A DNA stretch of 64,000 nt from Sclerotinia nivalis (lineage: Eukaryota; Ascomycota; Leotiomycetes; Helotiales; Sclerotiniaceae). The notes under the pieces were generated by a model that worked only from the letters and a program-made list of their open reading frames with translations, made no database searches and was not told the origin of the DNA. Where the stretch lies: the NCBI GenBank assembly GCA_029531795.1, contig JAPEIS010000008.1, forward strand, positions 248,001-312,000. Direction: 5' to 3'. Shown here piece by piece: positions 22,700-34,463 of the stretch. A program made the position numbers and the translations under genes. How positions within the stretch are numbered: the first letter of the stretch is position 1; every line of letters begins with the position of its first letter.

Positions 22700-25113
22700 A
22701 CCTGAGGTTTGGGTTATGATTATTTTAAAGATCATGATTGATAATTTGCGACGTATCTGCCATTGCGACATTTTTGATCAGGGGAAAGGGATTATTAGAG
22801 CCATTGCGACTTGACGTGTTGATGTGCGCAGGAGGATTTTGTTTTTTATTGAGATACCACTTCATTTCCCATTGCGACCATACCTATTGCGCCTTATAAA
22901 AGCTATTACGCCTTTAAAAATAAAAATACAATAAAAGAAGAAGAAAATATGCAAAACATCCCCAGGCGCACCAAGACTCCGCTTATAGTGGGAGAGATCA
23001 TTTTGAACCAACCGATATTGGGAATTTTTGGACATAACTCAAGGTCACGTGAAGATAAGGAGCTACGACATTGATAAGATTAGCCGAGGTTCGAATTTTT
23101 GCCCCCTCATCGATCGAATATTTAGCGATTTCTCCAAGGAGGAAATTTTACCGTGTAATTAACATTGTCCAATGTGTGTCATATGATGGAGTCGAATGTG
23201 TAACGCGAAGCCAGCGACTCAAGATCAAAAGATACCATGATTCCTTATTAAACAAGGTTAATCCGAGAATCTAAAGGTCGATCACGCCACCGATCTTCCT
23301 CGATATTTGATGAGTCAAGATATCGTTTTGGCTCCTTTGCTATGACTCTGGGAGTCGGATGGACTAGGATGTGACTGATGGGTAAGTTGTAACTTGCAAC
23401 GGGTTGATGTGGATATACTATTTAGAGAGGAGAGGAGTGGAATGTAGTGGAGCAGAGCTAGCAGAATTACGACTTATGTGCATTAAGTTTTGGGGAAATT
23501 TTGTGCAGGCGACGGACCAGTGAGGGGTTATTTGAGATTATGATTTATGGTAGGGTAGGTAGAGTAGGTACTCTGGAGATTGGTGGTGGGAGATTTGACA
23601 GATAGTGGAGGGAAGAGGGAAAGGAAATGGAAGTGGATGGGTGTGTGAAGTATGAAGTGAATTATAGTTGGGGGGGGGAGATGAATGAATATGATCAAAA
23701 GGTTGTGGTGGGTTGGGATTGAGATTGGACATGATGGTGACAATGAATGCGAGTTTTGTGCATTTCGATCAATTGCTCACTAATCACATGTTTTGAATAG
23801 TTTTCATCCTAAGAACGAGGAATGTCTACAATACAGACTCGATACTTCAAAAATTCGTAAAATTGAAAAGCATCATGCTTATATTTAGCAGAATAGCATA
23901 GCACTTCCTTCAGCACACTGCATGTCATATCATACTGGGAACACGCCGTGTCCCGGGTAAACGTATCGTTCCAAATTCCCATTTTGCTTGTTGATACTCC
24001 ACAATTGAAATTTTCATTCAATGAAAAAAAATATTGTTGTTGATGTGAAAATCCTAGTAAACTTCATGGTTTATGCAAATGAGATTTGATGAGCGCACAG
24101 AATCGGTTATTGAAGGTATAGTATCATCCTTCCTTCGACCTTTTCAACCTGGTTGCACTTCTTTCTGCTATAGATGGACCCCTACCCACTACGCGGTTCC
24201 GCTTGCCGATGGTGTATCAGTATCTCAACTTTTGCTAGAAATGTATATCAAAGCAACCAGTAATTATTATGAATTCAAAACTAATGCGAAGATAGAAGCA
24301 TATATTCTCTATGGCGTGTTCGAGCTTTGTGTATTTAAAACGAGAAAAGTCAAATAGTTTTGGTAGTTTTGGTTGTTCGAAAAGTCAAGTTGTTGATTGT
24401 TCTTAAGGTCCGCTATTTGTGCTAACTAGGTTTAGCCAAGTGTACTCGGTAAGCAGCAGCAAAAATTTTCATTTTCAGCAATGTCAGGCGCATTTTATAC
24501 AGCAGCTCACAGGGCAGGGGCTGACCCTCCTGGAAGCAAATTATCAACGGAATTGATCAGGGTCGATCGGCTTGACAGAGTAGTATTATGTCGGGTTTAA
24601 AGGCTACCAGTCAGAAAGACAGGTCTTATCTGGAAAGATGGCCAGATGCTAGGACGGATGAGCTATTCCACTAGCTCGCACAAATTTCTTTGGTGGTGAC
24701 GAAATTTGTTATATGGTGACTCTTTCCTTCTAGTATCAATGTTCTCTTGAATGCAATCTTTCTTGTTAAAAATTTTCGACTGTTTATTGTATATTGCGTT
24801 TGAATTGATTTAATATTTAGGACGGTGCTAGATTTGGTAGACGGACGTGCTGTGGTAAAATTCACGGGATTAGAGAGTGAAGACTTTCACAGAATTGTCT
24901 GTTACTGTAACCTTTCGACGTAGTTTGAAATCGTCGAGGCTCTCAGTTTCAGTTTTTCTTGTTGAGTCACTGCACCCAAGGAGTCCGCGATACGGCACAG
25001 AAGTAGCTGCAGGAAGGGTATTCGGTGAGAGGAAAAGACGCACCTTGGAAGTGGGAGGAAGTCATTACGTTTGGAAATCTCGAAAAACTCGCGCACGCAC
25101 TTTTTTCGCCAAC
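22700..25113. other. Intergenic between the two permeases
   Basis: 2.4 kb without a supported gene. The first 200 bp carry three copies of CCATTGCGAC (listed separately). Low-complexity purine-rich sequence with a G-run lies at 23400-23720. Confidence 0.5.
22760..22878. repeat. Three dispersed copies of CCATTGCGAC
   Basis: Exact 10-mer at 22760-22769, 22801-22810 and 22869-22878, followed by a related CTATTGCGCC at about 22884. All are just 3' of the permease stop codon. Unlikely by chance at this density; function unknown. Confidence 0.6.
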
Positions 25114-26880
25114 ATGGATCCACATTCGGAGATGGACACGATTAAGGCGGTAAATAAGGCCACGGGAGATGAGAAGAATGATTCGTATTCTGGCCATTCG
25201 TCACAGGATCCGGAAAAGGCTATTCAGGTGGGCACTGGGCCGGAGTTGCAGAGGAGGTTGAAGAGTAGACATTTACAGATGATTGCTATTGGTTCGTTAC
25301 TCTTATGGGTCATCACACCTTCACGTTACTCACTACTCATCACGAGATGAATGATACAGGCTTTTGGGATGAAGTGGAAATACTAATAATGTATACTAGG
25401 TGGAACGATCGGTACAGGTCTCTTCATAGGATCCGGTTCCGCAATCGCAGAATCCGGTCCAGCAGGAGCTCTCATCGCATACGCCTTCGTCGGTACCCTC
25501 GTCTACAGCGTCATGATGTCCTTGGGAGAGATGGCAACCTTTATCCCAATCCCCGGAGCATTTACTTTGTACGCAGCACGATTCATTGATCCTTCACTTG
25601 GATTCGCTATGGGTTGGATTTATTGGTTCTCATGGGCCATCACCTACGCCCTCGAACTCACAGCCACTGGTCTCATTATCCAATACTGGGCTCCACAACT
25701 CAACATTGGCATCTTTATCTCGGTTTTCTGGGTCGTCATCACTGGTGTCAATTTTCTACCCGTCAGCTTTTACGGTGAAATTGAATTTTGGTTCTCCCTT
25801 ATCAAGGTTGTTACTGTACTCGGTTTCCTCATTTTCGGTATCTGTATCGACGCCGGAGCTGGTCAACAGGGCTATCTTGGATTCCACACATGGGGCAATC
25901 CAGGTGCATTCGCACCCTATCTCACCAATCCCGAAAACCCCGTCTCCAAATTTGTAGGATTCTGGGCTGTACTCATCCAAGCAGGATTTTCCTACCAAGG
26001 AACCGAACTCGTTGGAATCGCAGCGGGAGAAACCGAAAACCCCAAAAAGAACGTCCCGGCTGCCATCCGCAAGACATTTTTCCGAATCCTGTTTTTCTTC
26101 ATCGGAACCGTCTTCTTCATTGGTTTATTAGTCCCATACGATAACCCACAATTATTATCCGGAAGCTCCGATGCGACAGCCAGTCCCTTCGTTATTGCCG
26201 CAAAGCTAGCTGGTATCAAGACATTACCCGGACTCATCAACGCCGTGCTTCTGTTCGTCGTTCTCAGCGCCGCAAATTCTAACGTCTATTCTGGTTCCCG
26301 TATCCTCGTCGGTCTCGCAGAAGGAAATTGCGCCCCAAAAGCCTTCTTGAAAACCAGCAAAGCCGGAGTTCCCTACTATGCTGTCGCTTTTACCGCCGCA
26401 TTCGGCCTCCTTGCTTATATGAATGAGAGTGCTGGGGGCGGAACCGCATTCGAATGGCTCCAAAATATCACTGCCGTTGCGGGATTCATTACTTGGGCAT
26501 GTATTTGCGGATGTCACATTGCATTTATGAAGGCACTTAAAGCTCGCGGAGTCAGTCGGGATCGTTTACCATACAAAGCTCTTTGGCAACCATGGTTCGC
26601 ATGGTACGGATTGGGATTTACGGTGCTTATTATCTTTACCCAGGGATTTACGGCTTGGATACCAAAGTTCCAGGTTAAAGAATTTTTTGTGGCGTATATT
26701 AGTTTGATACTGTTTGCGGTGGCTTATTTTGGTCATAAAATTATTTGCAAGACGAAGTTTGTGAGTAGTTTGGAGGCGGATTTGGATACGGGGTGTGTGG
26801 GATTTGAGGAAGAGGGGGCTATTGATTGGGAGGAGGAGCATAGGACGTTTAAGGAGAGGTTTGTTAGTTTCTTCTGCTAG
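25114..26880 (+). CDS. YAT-family amino acid permease
   Basis: Two exons: 25114-25291 and 25400-26880 (552 aa). The 108-bp intron has a weak GTTCGT donor and a CTAG acceptor; it splits the hallmark MIAIGGTIGTGLFIGSG, which reads correctly only when spliced this way. Then follow SGPAGALIAYAF, MSLGEMATFIPIPGAFTLYA and GWIYWFSWAITYALELTA, with SYQGTELVGIAAGETENP after TM5. SAANSNVYSGSRILVGLA lies in the TM8 region. All are signatures of the fungal YAT group (Gap1, Agp and Dip5 relatives). Twelve TM helices end in a cytosolic acidic tail (EEEGAIDWEEEH) typical of ubiquitin-regulated permeases. A role in broad amino acid uptake at the plasma membrane is inferred. Confidence 0.93.
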
Positions 26881-28845
26881 GAGGCATGGATGAAATGAAT
26901 GGTCTGAAATTGGGAGATCGGATGGAGGTAGAGGGGGGTATTTGAATTCCCCCTTCTGGAATTCCTTCAATGATTGAATGGTGTCAGTCTTTTTCTTCTT
27001 CGGCTTTTCTGAAGTTACGAAGCAGCTTTGTCTTTTGGAAAGATGACTCTGTGAACTGGATTGATGAGGGCGTAATGGATGGGGATTTGAAAGGAAAATG
27101 ATGTTTAAGATGAGATGAAAGGTTAATGTATGGGGGTAATTTAGATGTTAGGTAGAAACAATGAATTCCTTACTCTAAATTCGTGGATTTGTAGTGGGTG
27201 GATTGGAGTAATATGGTGATTGATATATTAATGGTTGTATTGTATAGAATGGAAAGGTCGTGAGGTTCGAGGGGGGATTAGGGTAATCAGAAAAGGGGTT
27301 GGGGTGGAGAGGTTGAGATAGAGTTCCTAGAGTTTAAACCTAATTATATGGGGGGGGGGGCACGTAGTTCTGATAGATCGACATATGAGAGCATAAGTTC
27401 GACTTCAAGAGAACATCTATTGTACATCGATGATAAAGTGATGGCTCTTTCACACATATGGAGCAAAGTATCTTGGCTTAAGATGAATCTGATATATCCC
27501 TCCACTTCTACGATAATAATTTCTGCCACCTGAACTCTACCAGGTCTACCCTCATTACCTGAAAATACCCTCAACGACACTCGCACATGTACTCGAACCT
27601 TGAATATAAATGAATCATTCCCATCCTTTCATTATTTATCATACTTATGTGAACTCCTACCACATTCATTTGATTTCAACCAACTAATCATATCAAAACC
27701 CTAAAAGTGTTGTTGTATAACTGAGAAAGGATAGGAAATTATCCATGAACATTTATCCCTTTTGAACTCCGTGAGTTTCGGAGCTGAACTCGCCTCGCAA
27801 GGTTATCGTTGAAGAGTAAGAAGCACTCAATGATACTTCATTTCTATCAAACAACTACGATCTATCCTTAAAACTTTTGCATGTCTGAGGAAATGGAAGA
27901 GATGTAAATACCTAGGTATCTTGCACATCATGTGAGAGCCACCTTGCTTGGAAAGCTCGCCGGGTTTCAATCTCATTCTCGAAAGCCATTACCTTGCTAC
28001 TCTCGATAGTTTGATCGAATGGCTCACAGATATCCCCTTTTTGAAATACCCGAGAAAGTTGAGCAGTGTGTTGACATATATGACTTCACCAGGAAAGGTC
28101 ATCTCTTCAAGCCATCAAAAGTCCTAGTCATTAGAATCAAACCTCTATCTGAATAGTCAATCATTTCCTACCTCAAAGGTTTTCTTACGTATCTGAAAAT
28201 CGAATTTCTTCAGTGTGGAATTTTAATCTCTTGAAGTTGTGAAAGTCATTGAGTTTCCAGATATGAAAGTTCGACGTGCCCCGGTGAGCAAGGCCATCCG
28301 TCTCATTATTCACTCAAATATCACGTGTCATTGACCAATCAATCGCTATTTCAAACGTTTTGTTGCACATCTGAAGAAAAATAAAATATTTTCCATTGTA
28401 CAATGTAAAACTTTTTCTTGTGGTAAAAGCGAATGAGTGTGTACCTACCCGTAAGTGAGGGTTTAGTCTAAAATTCGGGCTGTGAAGCATTGAGGTGGAC
28501 CCTGTGAGCAAAGTCATCCTCAGTGTTGGAAAGCCTTCAGACTTCCTCTCTTCAAGCAATTATTCTTTACTCCAAAAGTTTTCTTTCATATACGAAAAAG
28601 AGAAGAGGATTGTCAGTTTCTACATGCCAAAAGTTGAGGACTTGCTGGGAGAGCATTCGATCTTTGCGAAATCAACCTTCAATATGACTCGATCTGGAAA
28701 TCTTACACTCGAGAGGTAACTCCTTGCACTTCATCTTCAACTGACAACTAAAACGACCTACCTCATAAAACGCACTTCCCAGATTCGCTATTACTGCGCC
28801 AGTAAACCTTGAATCTCAACAAAGCACTCGTCGATTCCATTCGAT
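26881..28845. other. Intergenic with diverged tandem repeats
   Basis: No supported gene. Contains an 11-G run at 27350-27360 and, from about 28090 to 28720, three diverged repeat units described separately. Confidence 0.5.
28090..28720. repeat. Diverged tandem repeat, about 3 units of 180-220 bp
   Basis: A core resembling CAAT-ATTT-CTA-CTCAAA-GTTTTCTT-CATATCTGAAAA recurs at about 28157, 28338 and 28554. A second landmark, GTGAGCAARGYCATCC, occurs at about 28283 and 28504. Units are too diverged for recent amplification, and no coding potential is shared between them. Confidence 0.4.
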
Positions 28846-28945
28846 CTGCCACTTGCTGTACGCACTCTGGCTTTTGCTTCTTTCCCCTTGTTCTACGATA
28901 TCACTCAGTGCCAAACAAAATTACGGAATATGGCTGTTGGCACGT

Positions 28946-29603
28946 ATGACGATTAAACAGTCGCTCTACCATTTGCATATTATACGACTCATTCATATCT
29001 TCAATATCTCGGGAATTATAGCTACCGGATCCTGTTCTACATATACATATCGAGAATACACATCAACAGCTGAAGACATTTGAAGAAGAAATGATGTGCG
29101 ACCAACGGACAAGAACTGGACTCCGAATTCCCTTTCTGTGCTACCAGCTTGGTGTGCTTCAATGTCCGACTGCCGTGGAAATGGGGTAGGGAAACAATAC
29201 CCTGGCCGTGGTACTTGTGGTTTATACACGGCAGAATGCACGCAGTCAATAGTCAAAATATTCGGAACAGTGTGCAAAAGTAAGTGTAAGCTTACTTTAT
29301 CATTACGAGAAGCTACTTTTGGACAGCAAAAATAGGACACCAATTTACAACGCTTTGCCCGATGGCAACAAAACTATCCGGTAGGTATATTGATACGAAT
29401 ATGCTCCATCCGGAGAACACTGCGGCACTTGTACGAGATGTCTCGTCTCAATAATGAATACGGGTATGCGATGCGAAGTCTGCAGAGAAAATGGAACGTT
29501 TATCAATGCTACAATATGCAATGCCCATCGAATTGGTTCTGCCACTTGTTACGTTTACAATTACATCGCATTCGACATATGCGGAGGTAGCATGCGAGAT
29601 TAG
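28946..29603 (+). CDS. Small cysteine-rich protein, 5' end unresolved
   Basis: A coding run from about 29087 reads through LPAWCASMSDCRGNGVGKQY, GRGTCGLYTAECTQ and FGTVCK. A 43-bp intron (29284-29326) then leads to ALPDGNKTIR; a 57-bp intron (29381-29437, GTAGGT to GAG) leads to CLVSIMNTGMRCEVCRENG, TFINATICNAHR and the final DICGG before TAG at 29601. Spliced this way the protein has 11 cysteines and no internal stop in these exons. The N-terminus is uncertain: the in-frame ATG at 28946 gives a hydrophobic, leader-like start but meets TGA at 29081, just before the Cys-rich part. Either an upstream exon is spliced in past the TGA, or the gene is broken. A secreted, effector-like role is inference only. 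Confidence 0.45.
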
Positions 29604-30420
29604 GGTTAGTAAGAGTGCATGATGTGGTGGAAGTTGTACCGGTGAGTAATTTGGGGATGTCGGAATGGATGTACGGATATTACATTTGGTGCCCATGTGC
29701 GATGTGCGACTTGGGATGTTGTGGTACGAAAATGAATTGAGGCGTGGGGAAGGTGCTGTCTTTACATCGGATTGCGGTTCGGAGAAAGCATTAAGGGTAA
29801 TTTAAGACTGGTGAGGATCGAAAATGGGCGGATTAGATGACCGGAGAAGGGAGGAGACGTAGACTTTTTGGGGGAGGTAAGAAAGAGAAGGGCGGATCGT
29901 TATTGTGGCTGGGAACGATAGCAGGTCTGAATGGAGTGTTCTTTTTTCGGAGGTAAGGGCATTGGCTCATATTTTTCTTCTTCTTCACGTATGTCTTGTT
30001 GGGCTTTTTTGGAGAAACCCTAATTGCATGTTTTGCTACAATATTTCTTGCACCAGGCTTTACGATCCCAAGGCAGGTAGGTCACCAAGTAGCAAGAGGT
30101 AAGTGGGAATGCAATCATAACGGGTTTCAAGGTTCAAGCCCAATTTTTTTGGTAATCAAGATGTTTAATTGCAGATCTTTTCATCTACTCAAACGCTTGC
30201 TTAGTCGCAATGTATCTCTTCACGCTGATAGTACGCAACGCGCAATATATTTCTTCACGCTGATAATCCTTTATGATGCCCTATCACCCAAACTCCAAAT
30301 CCGCCCCGATTATTTATTTTATCCCCCGGCTCCGTGGAGTCTTTCCTAACGCCGAGAAATCTATCCGCCTAAGACACAAATGCATTTATCTCTCCAAATT
30401 CATGAGACACAATCAACACA

Positions 30421-30783
30421 TTAATGTGGTTTTTGACATGTAGATGCCTTCGAGGCACTATATCGTGCCGTGTGCGATTTGTCTGATATTCCCAAACAAC
30501 TGGAAATGCGAGTGCGCATCCAGTAGAAGTAACCCGCGATGAAGATGGCTACGAGGAGAATGAGGAAGAGAGGAGAATTTTTTTGAAGTGGGTCGATTGG
30601 TTGATACGGGTCTCTGACTCGGGATGCAGTGGAGGATGGGGATGCTTTGATGTCTAGGTATGTTTTGCTGGGTCGTGGGGGAACGTAGGGAATGTAGGGC
30701 GTGGATTCGTGGAGTGGTGCGTCGAAGAAGGGGTTGTCGTCGAAGGAATATTCCCGGTGGGATAATCTTGATAATGGAGCCAT
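30421..30783 (-). CDS. Small single-pass membrane protein, hypothetical
   Basis: Single-exon frame of 120 aa. The N-terminal 75 residues are polar and Pro/Ser rich (DNPFFDAPLHESTPYIPYVP). One clear TM helix (LFLILLVAIFIAGYFYW, about residues 77-93) is followed by a short basic tail. The composition and the ordered soluble-TM-tail layout look genuine, unlike the other short frames nearby. No family is recognised. It probably resides in an internal or plasma membrane. Confidence 0.58.
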   Translation of the reverse strand: MAPLSRLSHREYSFDDNPFFDAPLHESTPYIPYVPPRPSKTYLDIKASPSSTASRVRDPYQPIDPLQKNSPLFLILLVAIFIAGYFYWMRTRISSCLGISDKSHTARYSASKASTCQKPH

Positions 30784-32224
30784 GGTTTTCGTGGCTGCAG
30801 GTTGCTTGTTTAGTGGTTTGGTGAGACGAAGGAGATTGAGCTTCTTGATGTGGAATGTTTTGGTTCGATTGGGATGCGTCTCGTAAAGTTTTTCTTGTTT
30901 CTTCGAAAGTTTTTGTTTTGGATTGCTTTCAAGAGGTTTGAAATTTATTTATTTTCTCTTTCAGATTGACGTGTTATGTATGATGCGCACTTGAGTTTAC
31001 CTTTTACCGGCGCCGCCGCTATTTTGGTTAAGAGCTAAACTAGGAAAATAGTTTGTGATGTTGACAGATGTAAGTTTGGTGGATTGAGAGACTAAAGGTT
31101 TTATGATGGGATTAAGTATAGTATGAATCTTTTGAAGAAATTAAGGGTTGGTTTGGGTTTGGGAGGAATGATGATTGGATGGAATGGGGATGGATTGGAA
31201 TCGAGATATGGGATAGGCAATTCCTGAGCTAATCCGATGTGAAATTGAGGAGTAAAAGCATGATTTAAAGATCTTGGAGTATTTGACAGTTCGAGGGGTT
31301 AAAGCTTCGAATGTAATGTGTACTATGTGTAGGTAGTTACTATTACTCGAGTAGAATAATATCATATCAAAAATATGTACTCGAATTTTGCACATGGTGC
31401 CATTGAATACATTCACTATTTGCACAGAGTCTTATGCTTATTTCTTTATCTTTTCTGGCGATGCTGATATCATCGTGTTATTTTGCGGTAGTCCGATGTG
31501 GTGTTCTTAGCCCTGTGAGTTGCGGTATATGTAGAACTATGTATGTGTACAAGGTATAGATAGGTAGGTATTGTGTTAAGTAATAATTTTTGTAGATTTG
31601 GGTAATGTATGGTTCTTTATATATGGTAAAGAATATGAAATATTGTTAAAGGGATGACCTCTCGTAAGGAATGATAGAAAGCTTTAGTATAGAAATTGAA
31701 GGGATTTAGATTATTCTAGATTAATTAAGGAAGAAAAGATTTTATGGAATCCTAAGTGGAATTAACTCCCTCTCTCATGGGGCCCATATGAACTATGAAC
31801 TCCTAGGTATATCTTCTAACAAATATCACCATTTTATGATTTATGAACATGTTATGTCCTATCTACATCACGACAGGGTAAGCTGCACCTCAGACAAGGG
31901 AGCCTCATCATCTGCACGTCTCATTGGTCTGACGCGCACGATAACTATTCCGGGGGCTTATCTGAACATCATATGTTTGGATTCTTGAGATTTTTTTTTT
32001 CCGGTTGAATTGTTGTTCCCACTTTACTTTACTTTGTTTTGTTTTGCCTCCTTCAATTCAATTTAGATTTGATTCACGAGGTTGGGTTTTTGACTCTTTG
32101 AGTTTGAGGTAGCAAGACTAGATAGAGAGTGTGGAAATGTCTTCGTGAGTATTATTCTCTAGGTGTGGAAGCTACGATCAATAATTAATATGGAGATAGT
32201 GAAATCACGACATCGAAAGACGCT
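30784..32224. other. Intergenic
   Basis: 1.4 kb upstream of both the small membrane-protein gene (-) and the FAD monooxygenase (+). T-rich runs lie at about 31991-32045; nothing else is recognised. Confidence 0.5.
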
Positions 32225-33889
32225 ATGGGGAAGGGAGAGAAATTGAAAGTTTTGATTGTCGGTGCGGGGATAGTTGGATTGACGTTGGCGCAGGGGTGTA
32301 GGGAAAATGGAATTGAGTTTGAGATTGTGGAGAGGGATGGGAAGGGGAGGAGGGCCCAGGGCTGGGCTATTACTTTGCATGTGAGTTGGGGGTTGGTTTT
32401 GGATGTTGGGGAGAAATGGGGAGGAGGGATGGGAGAGTGGAGGTTAGAGGAGGTTAGAGGGCGGAGAGGTGGGATGGGAATTGGAGGGTGGCTCTGAGGG
32501 AAAGGAGCATTGGAAGAATTGCGAGGGAGTGAGAGGGAGTGAGAGGGTTGATGCGAAGAGTGACTGCTGACGAGATGATTCTAGTGGTGTTTGAGAAGTT
32601 TGGAGAGAACAATTGGGGAGAAATTATCGGAGCTGATACCTATGGTAAGAATTTCCGTCACAGGATAAAACAGTTCGTGGCTTTTATGAACGGATAGAAG
32701 TCAAAACGTGGAACATCTGAAAGGATGCAGATAATCCACCTGGAAAGTCAAGAATTCAACGACTAATACTCTAATTGCCACAGGCAGCAGTAGATCCAGC
32801 CCTCAACGATGACGATGGAAATTTTCTATTCCTCAACGCCCGAACAGCAGAACCGCGCTATAAAATCCCACCTAGTAAATTACGTCGACGTCTAGATCGT
32901 CAAAAGATTCGCAATCTACTTGCCACCGATCTCGATATCCATGAAGGAAAAGGACTTACATCACTTACACCAGCTACTGATTCTGATCTTGTGACTGCGC
33001 AATTTTCAGACGGGACGAAAAGTAGTGCCACGTTGATTGTGGGTGCTGATGGAAATAATAGTGTTACCAGAAAGTGTTTGTTCAATGGAGGACAGGACTC
33101 TGAGCTGACGAAATTACCCGTTTATTGTCTGGGGATCGTGAGGCCTTTTACTGAGGAACAGATTACATCTGTTAGAGCCATTGATCCATTATTATTCCAA
33201 GGATTGGATCCGGAGACTGGGACTTTTATGTGGTATAGTCTGCAAGGAATAATACCAAACCCTGATGGTAGTAAATCATACACGGGATTGGTGGTTATTT
33301 CTTGGTTGATTAAAGATGAGGTTGCGGATGCGATGCCGAAGACGGATAGGGAGAGGGTGGTTTATGTTAAGAAGAGGACGGAAGGATATGCGGAACCGTT
33401 GAGGAGTATTGTGCAAGATATCCCGGAGGATATTACGACGACGCCGTTGAGGTTGAGTGATTGGCCTTGTCGGGATTGGGATAATTGGGGTGGGAAGGTT
33501 ACGTTGGTGGGGGATGCCGCGCATGCTATGACTATGTGGGTTATTTTTTTATTTGCATCTCTCTTCTGATCATGGTATCGGGTTGCTTAAGCGGCCAATA
33601 TGGACAGAGAATGGTAGATATTAACAAAATGAATAGGTATCGAGGCGAAGGAGCAAACCACGGCATTCTAGACGCAGCTCTTCTAATCGACCAATTGAAA
33701 AAGGTCAAATCAGGAGAAATCACGCAAAAGGAAGCAATCGATGAATATGAAGCAGAGATGAGACCAAGAACTCATGAGGCTGTCTTGAAAAGTAGACAAG
33801 CAGCATTGGATGCTCATGATTGGGATGTGCTGACTGAAAATTCTCCTATCATCGGGGGAAGAATTGCTCCTAAGACTGCTTTTATTTGA
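32225..33889 (+). CDS. FAD-dependent monooxygenase (salicylate hydroxylase/zeaxanthin epoxidase-like)
   Basis: Recognised exons are 32225-32380, 32784-33535 and 33637-33889. The N-terminus has the FAD dinucleotide fold VLIVGAGIVGLTLAQG with the acidic end FEIVERD. The middle has SATLIVGADGNNSVTRK (DG motif) and LFQGLDPETGTFMWYS. The third FAD motif, VTLVGDAAHAMTMYRGEGAN, reads correctly only across the 101-bp intron 33536-33636 with its GTGGGT donor. Between exon 1 (ending GWAITLH) and exon 2 (starting AAVDPALN) the family normally has about 20-30 more residues. The 403 bp in between is G-rich and offers no clean exon, so either a small exon is missed or this segment has decayed. It oxidises an unknown small aromatic or terpenoid-like substrate, cytosolic, NAD(P)H-dependent by family. 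It converges on the ABM-domain gene, a common pairing in catabolic or biosynthetic clusters. Confidence 0.75.
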
Positions 33890-34008
33890 CTAGAAGATAA
33901 AAGGTTTAGAGAAATAGACGGATAGAATAAAAATTGAGATAGAAATTGGTTTGGTAAAAGCGATATATTTAATTGAGGTCATCTGATACAGGATTTGAGA
34001 TCCCAAGT

Positions 34009-34463
34009 CTAGCGACTCTCGAATCCAGCAAATGGCTTGATCTTCTTGATATCTATTGGTGCGCCCAAGACTCCTTCCTCAGGTAAAATCTTCCCAAGCT
34101 CAACGAAGTAGGATGTTTTGAAATGGGCTTCGTATGCAGCTTCATCTTCGTCTGTTTATTGTTAGACATTCCATTCCGCACGTGCTCGTTGATAATGAGA
34201 TAGGCATGTAAACATACACAATTCTTGGACAACAAATACATTTCCATCTTGACCGTCATATTGCTCGAATATGTGATATTTACGAACTCCCTTCTCGTGT
34301 TTCTCGACGTTGTTTCCGAGGTCGGTGAGGATTTCTCGGAGCTGGAGGACGGGAGGTATGTACATTAGCTTAAGTTAATTCGAGGACGGAAATTGATATC
34401 ACATACACGAGCCTCTTTTCCTGGTGCAGGAGTAACAATTGCTGTGCAGTGAATTGGTGCCAT
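34009..34463 (-). CDS. ABM-domain (dimeric alpha/beta-barrel) protein
   Basis: Three exons: 34463-34407, 34341-34218 and 34151-34009 (107 aa). Introns are 65 and 66 bp. The short fold reads CTAIVTPAPGKEARLREILTD, then a turn and VRKYHIFEQYDGQDGNVFVV, then YEDEAAYEAHFKTSYF and a terminal strand. This is the usual layout of the antibiotic-biosynthesis-monooxygenase / stress-responsive dimeric barrel family: small beta-strand, central GVRKYHIF, HxxxxYF helix. These act as cofactor-free monooxygenases, or as partner proteins in quinone or polyketide metabolism. The convergent neighbour is an FAD monooxygenase 120 bp away, which suggests a shared pathway (inference). All junctions keep frame and the length is normal, so it looks intact. 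Confidence 0.85.

Noticed and set aside
23085..23100. Second tRNA-like GGTTCGAAT
   Set aside because: No stems on either side; single motif match only.
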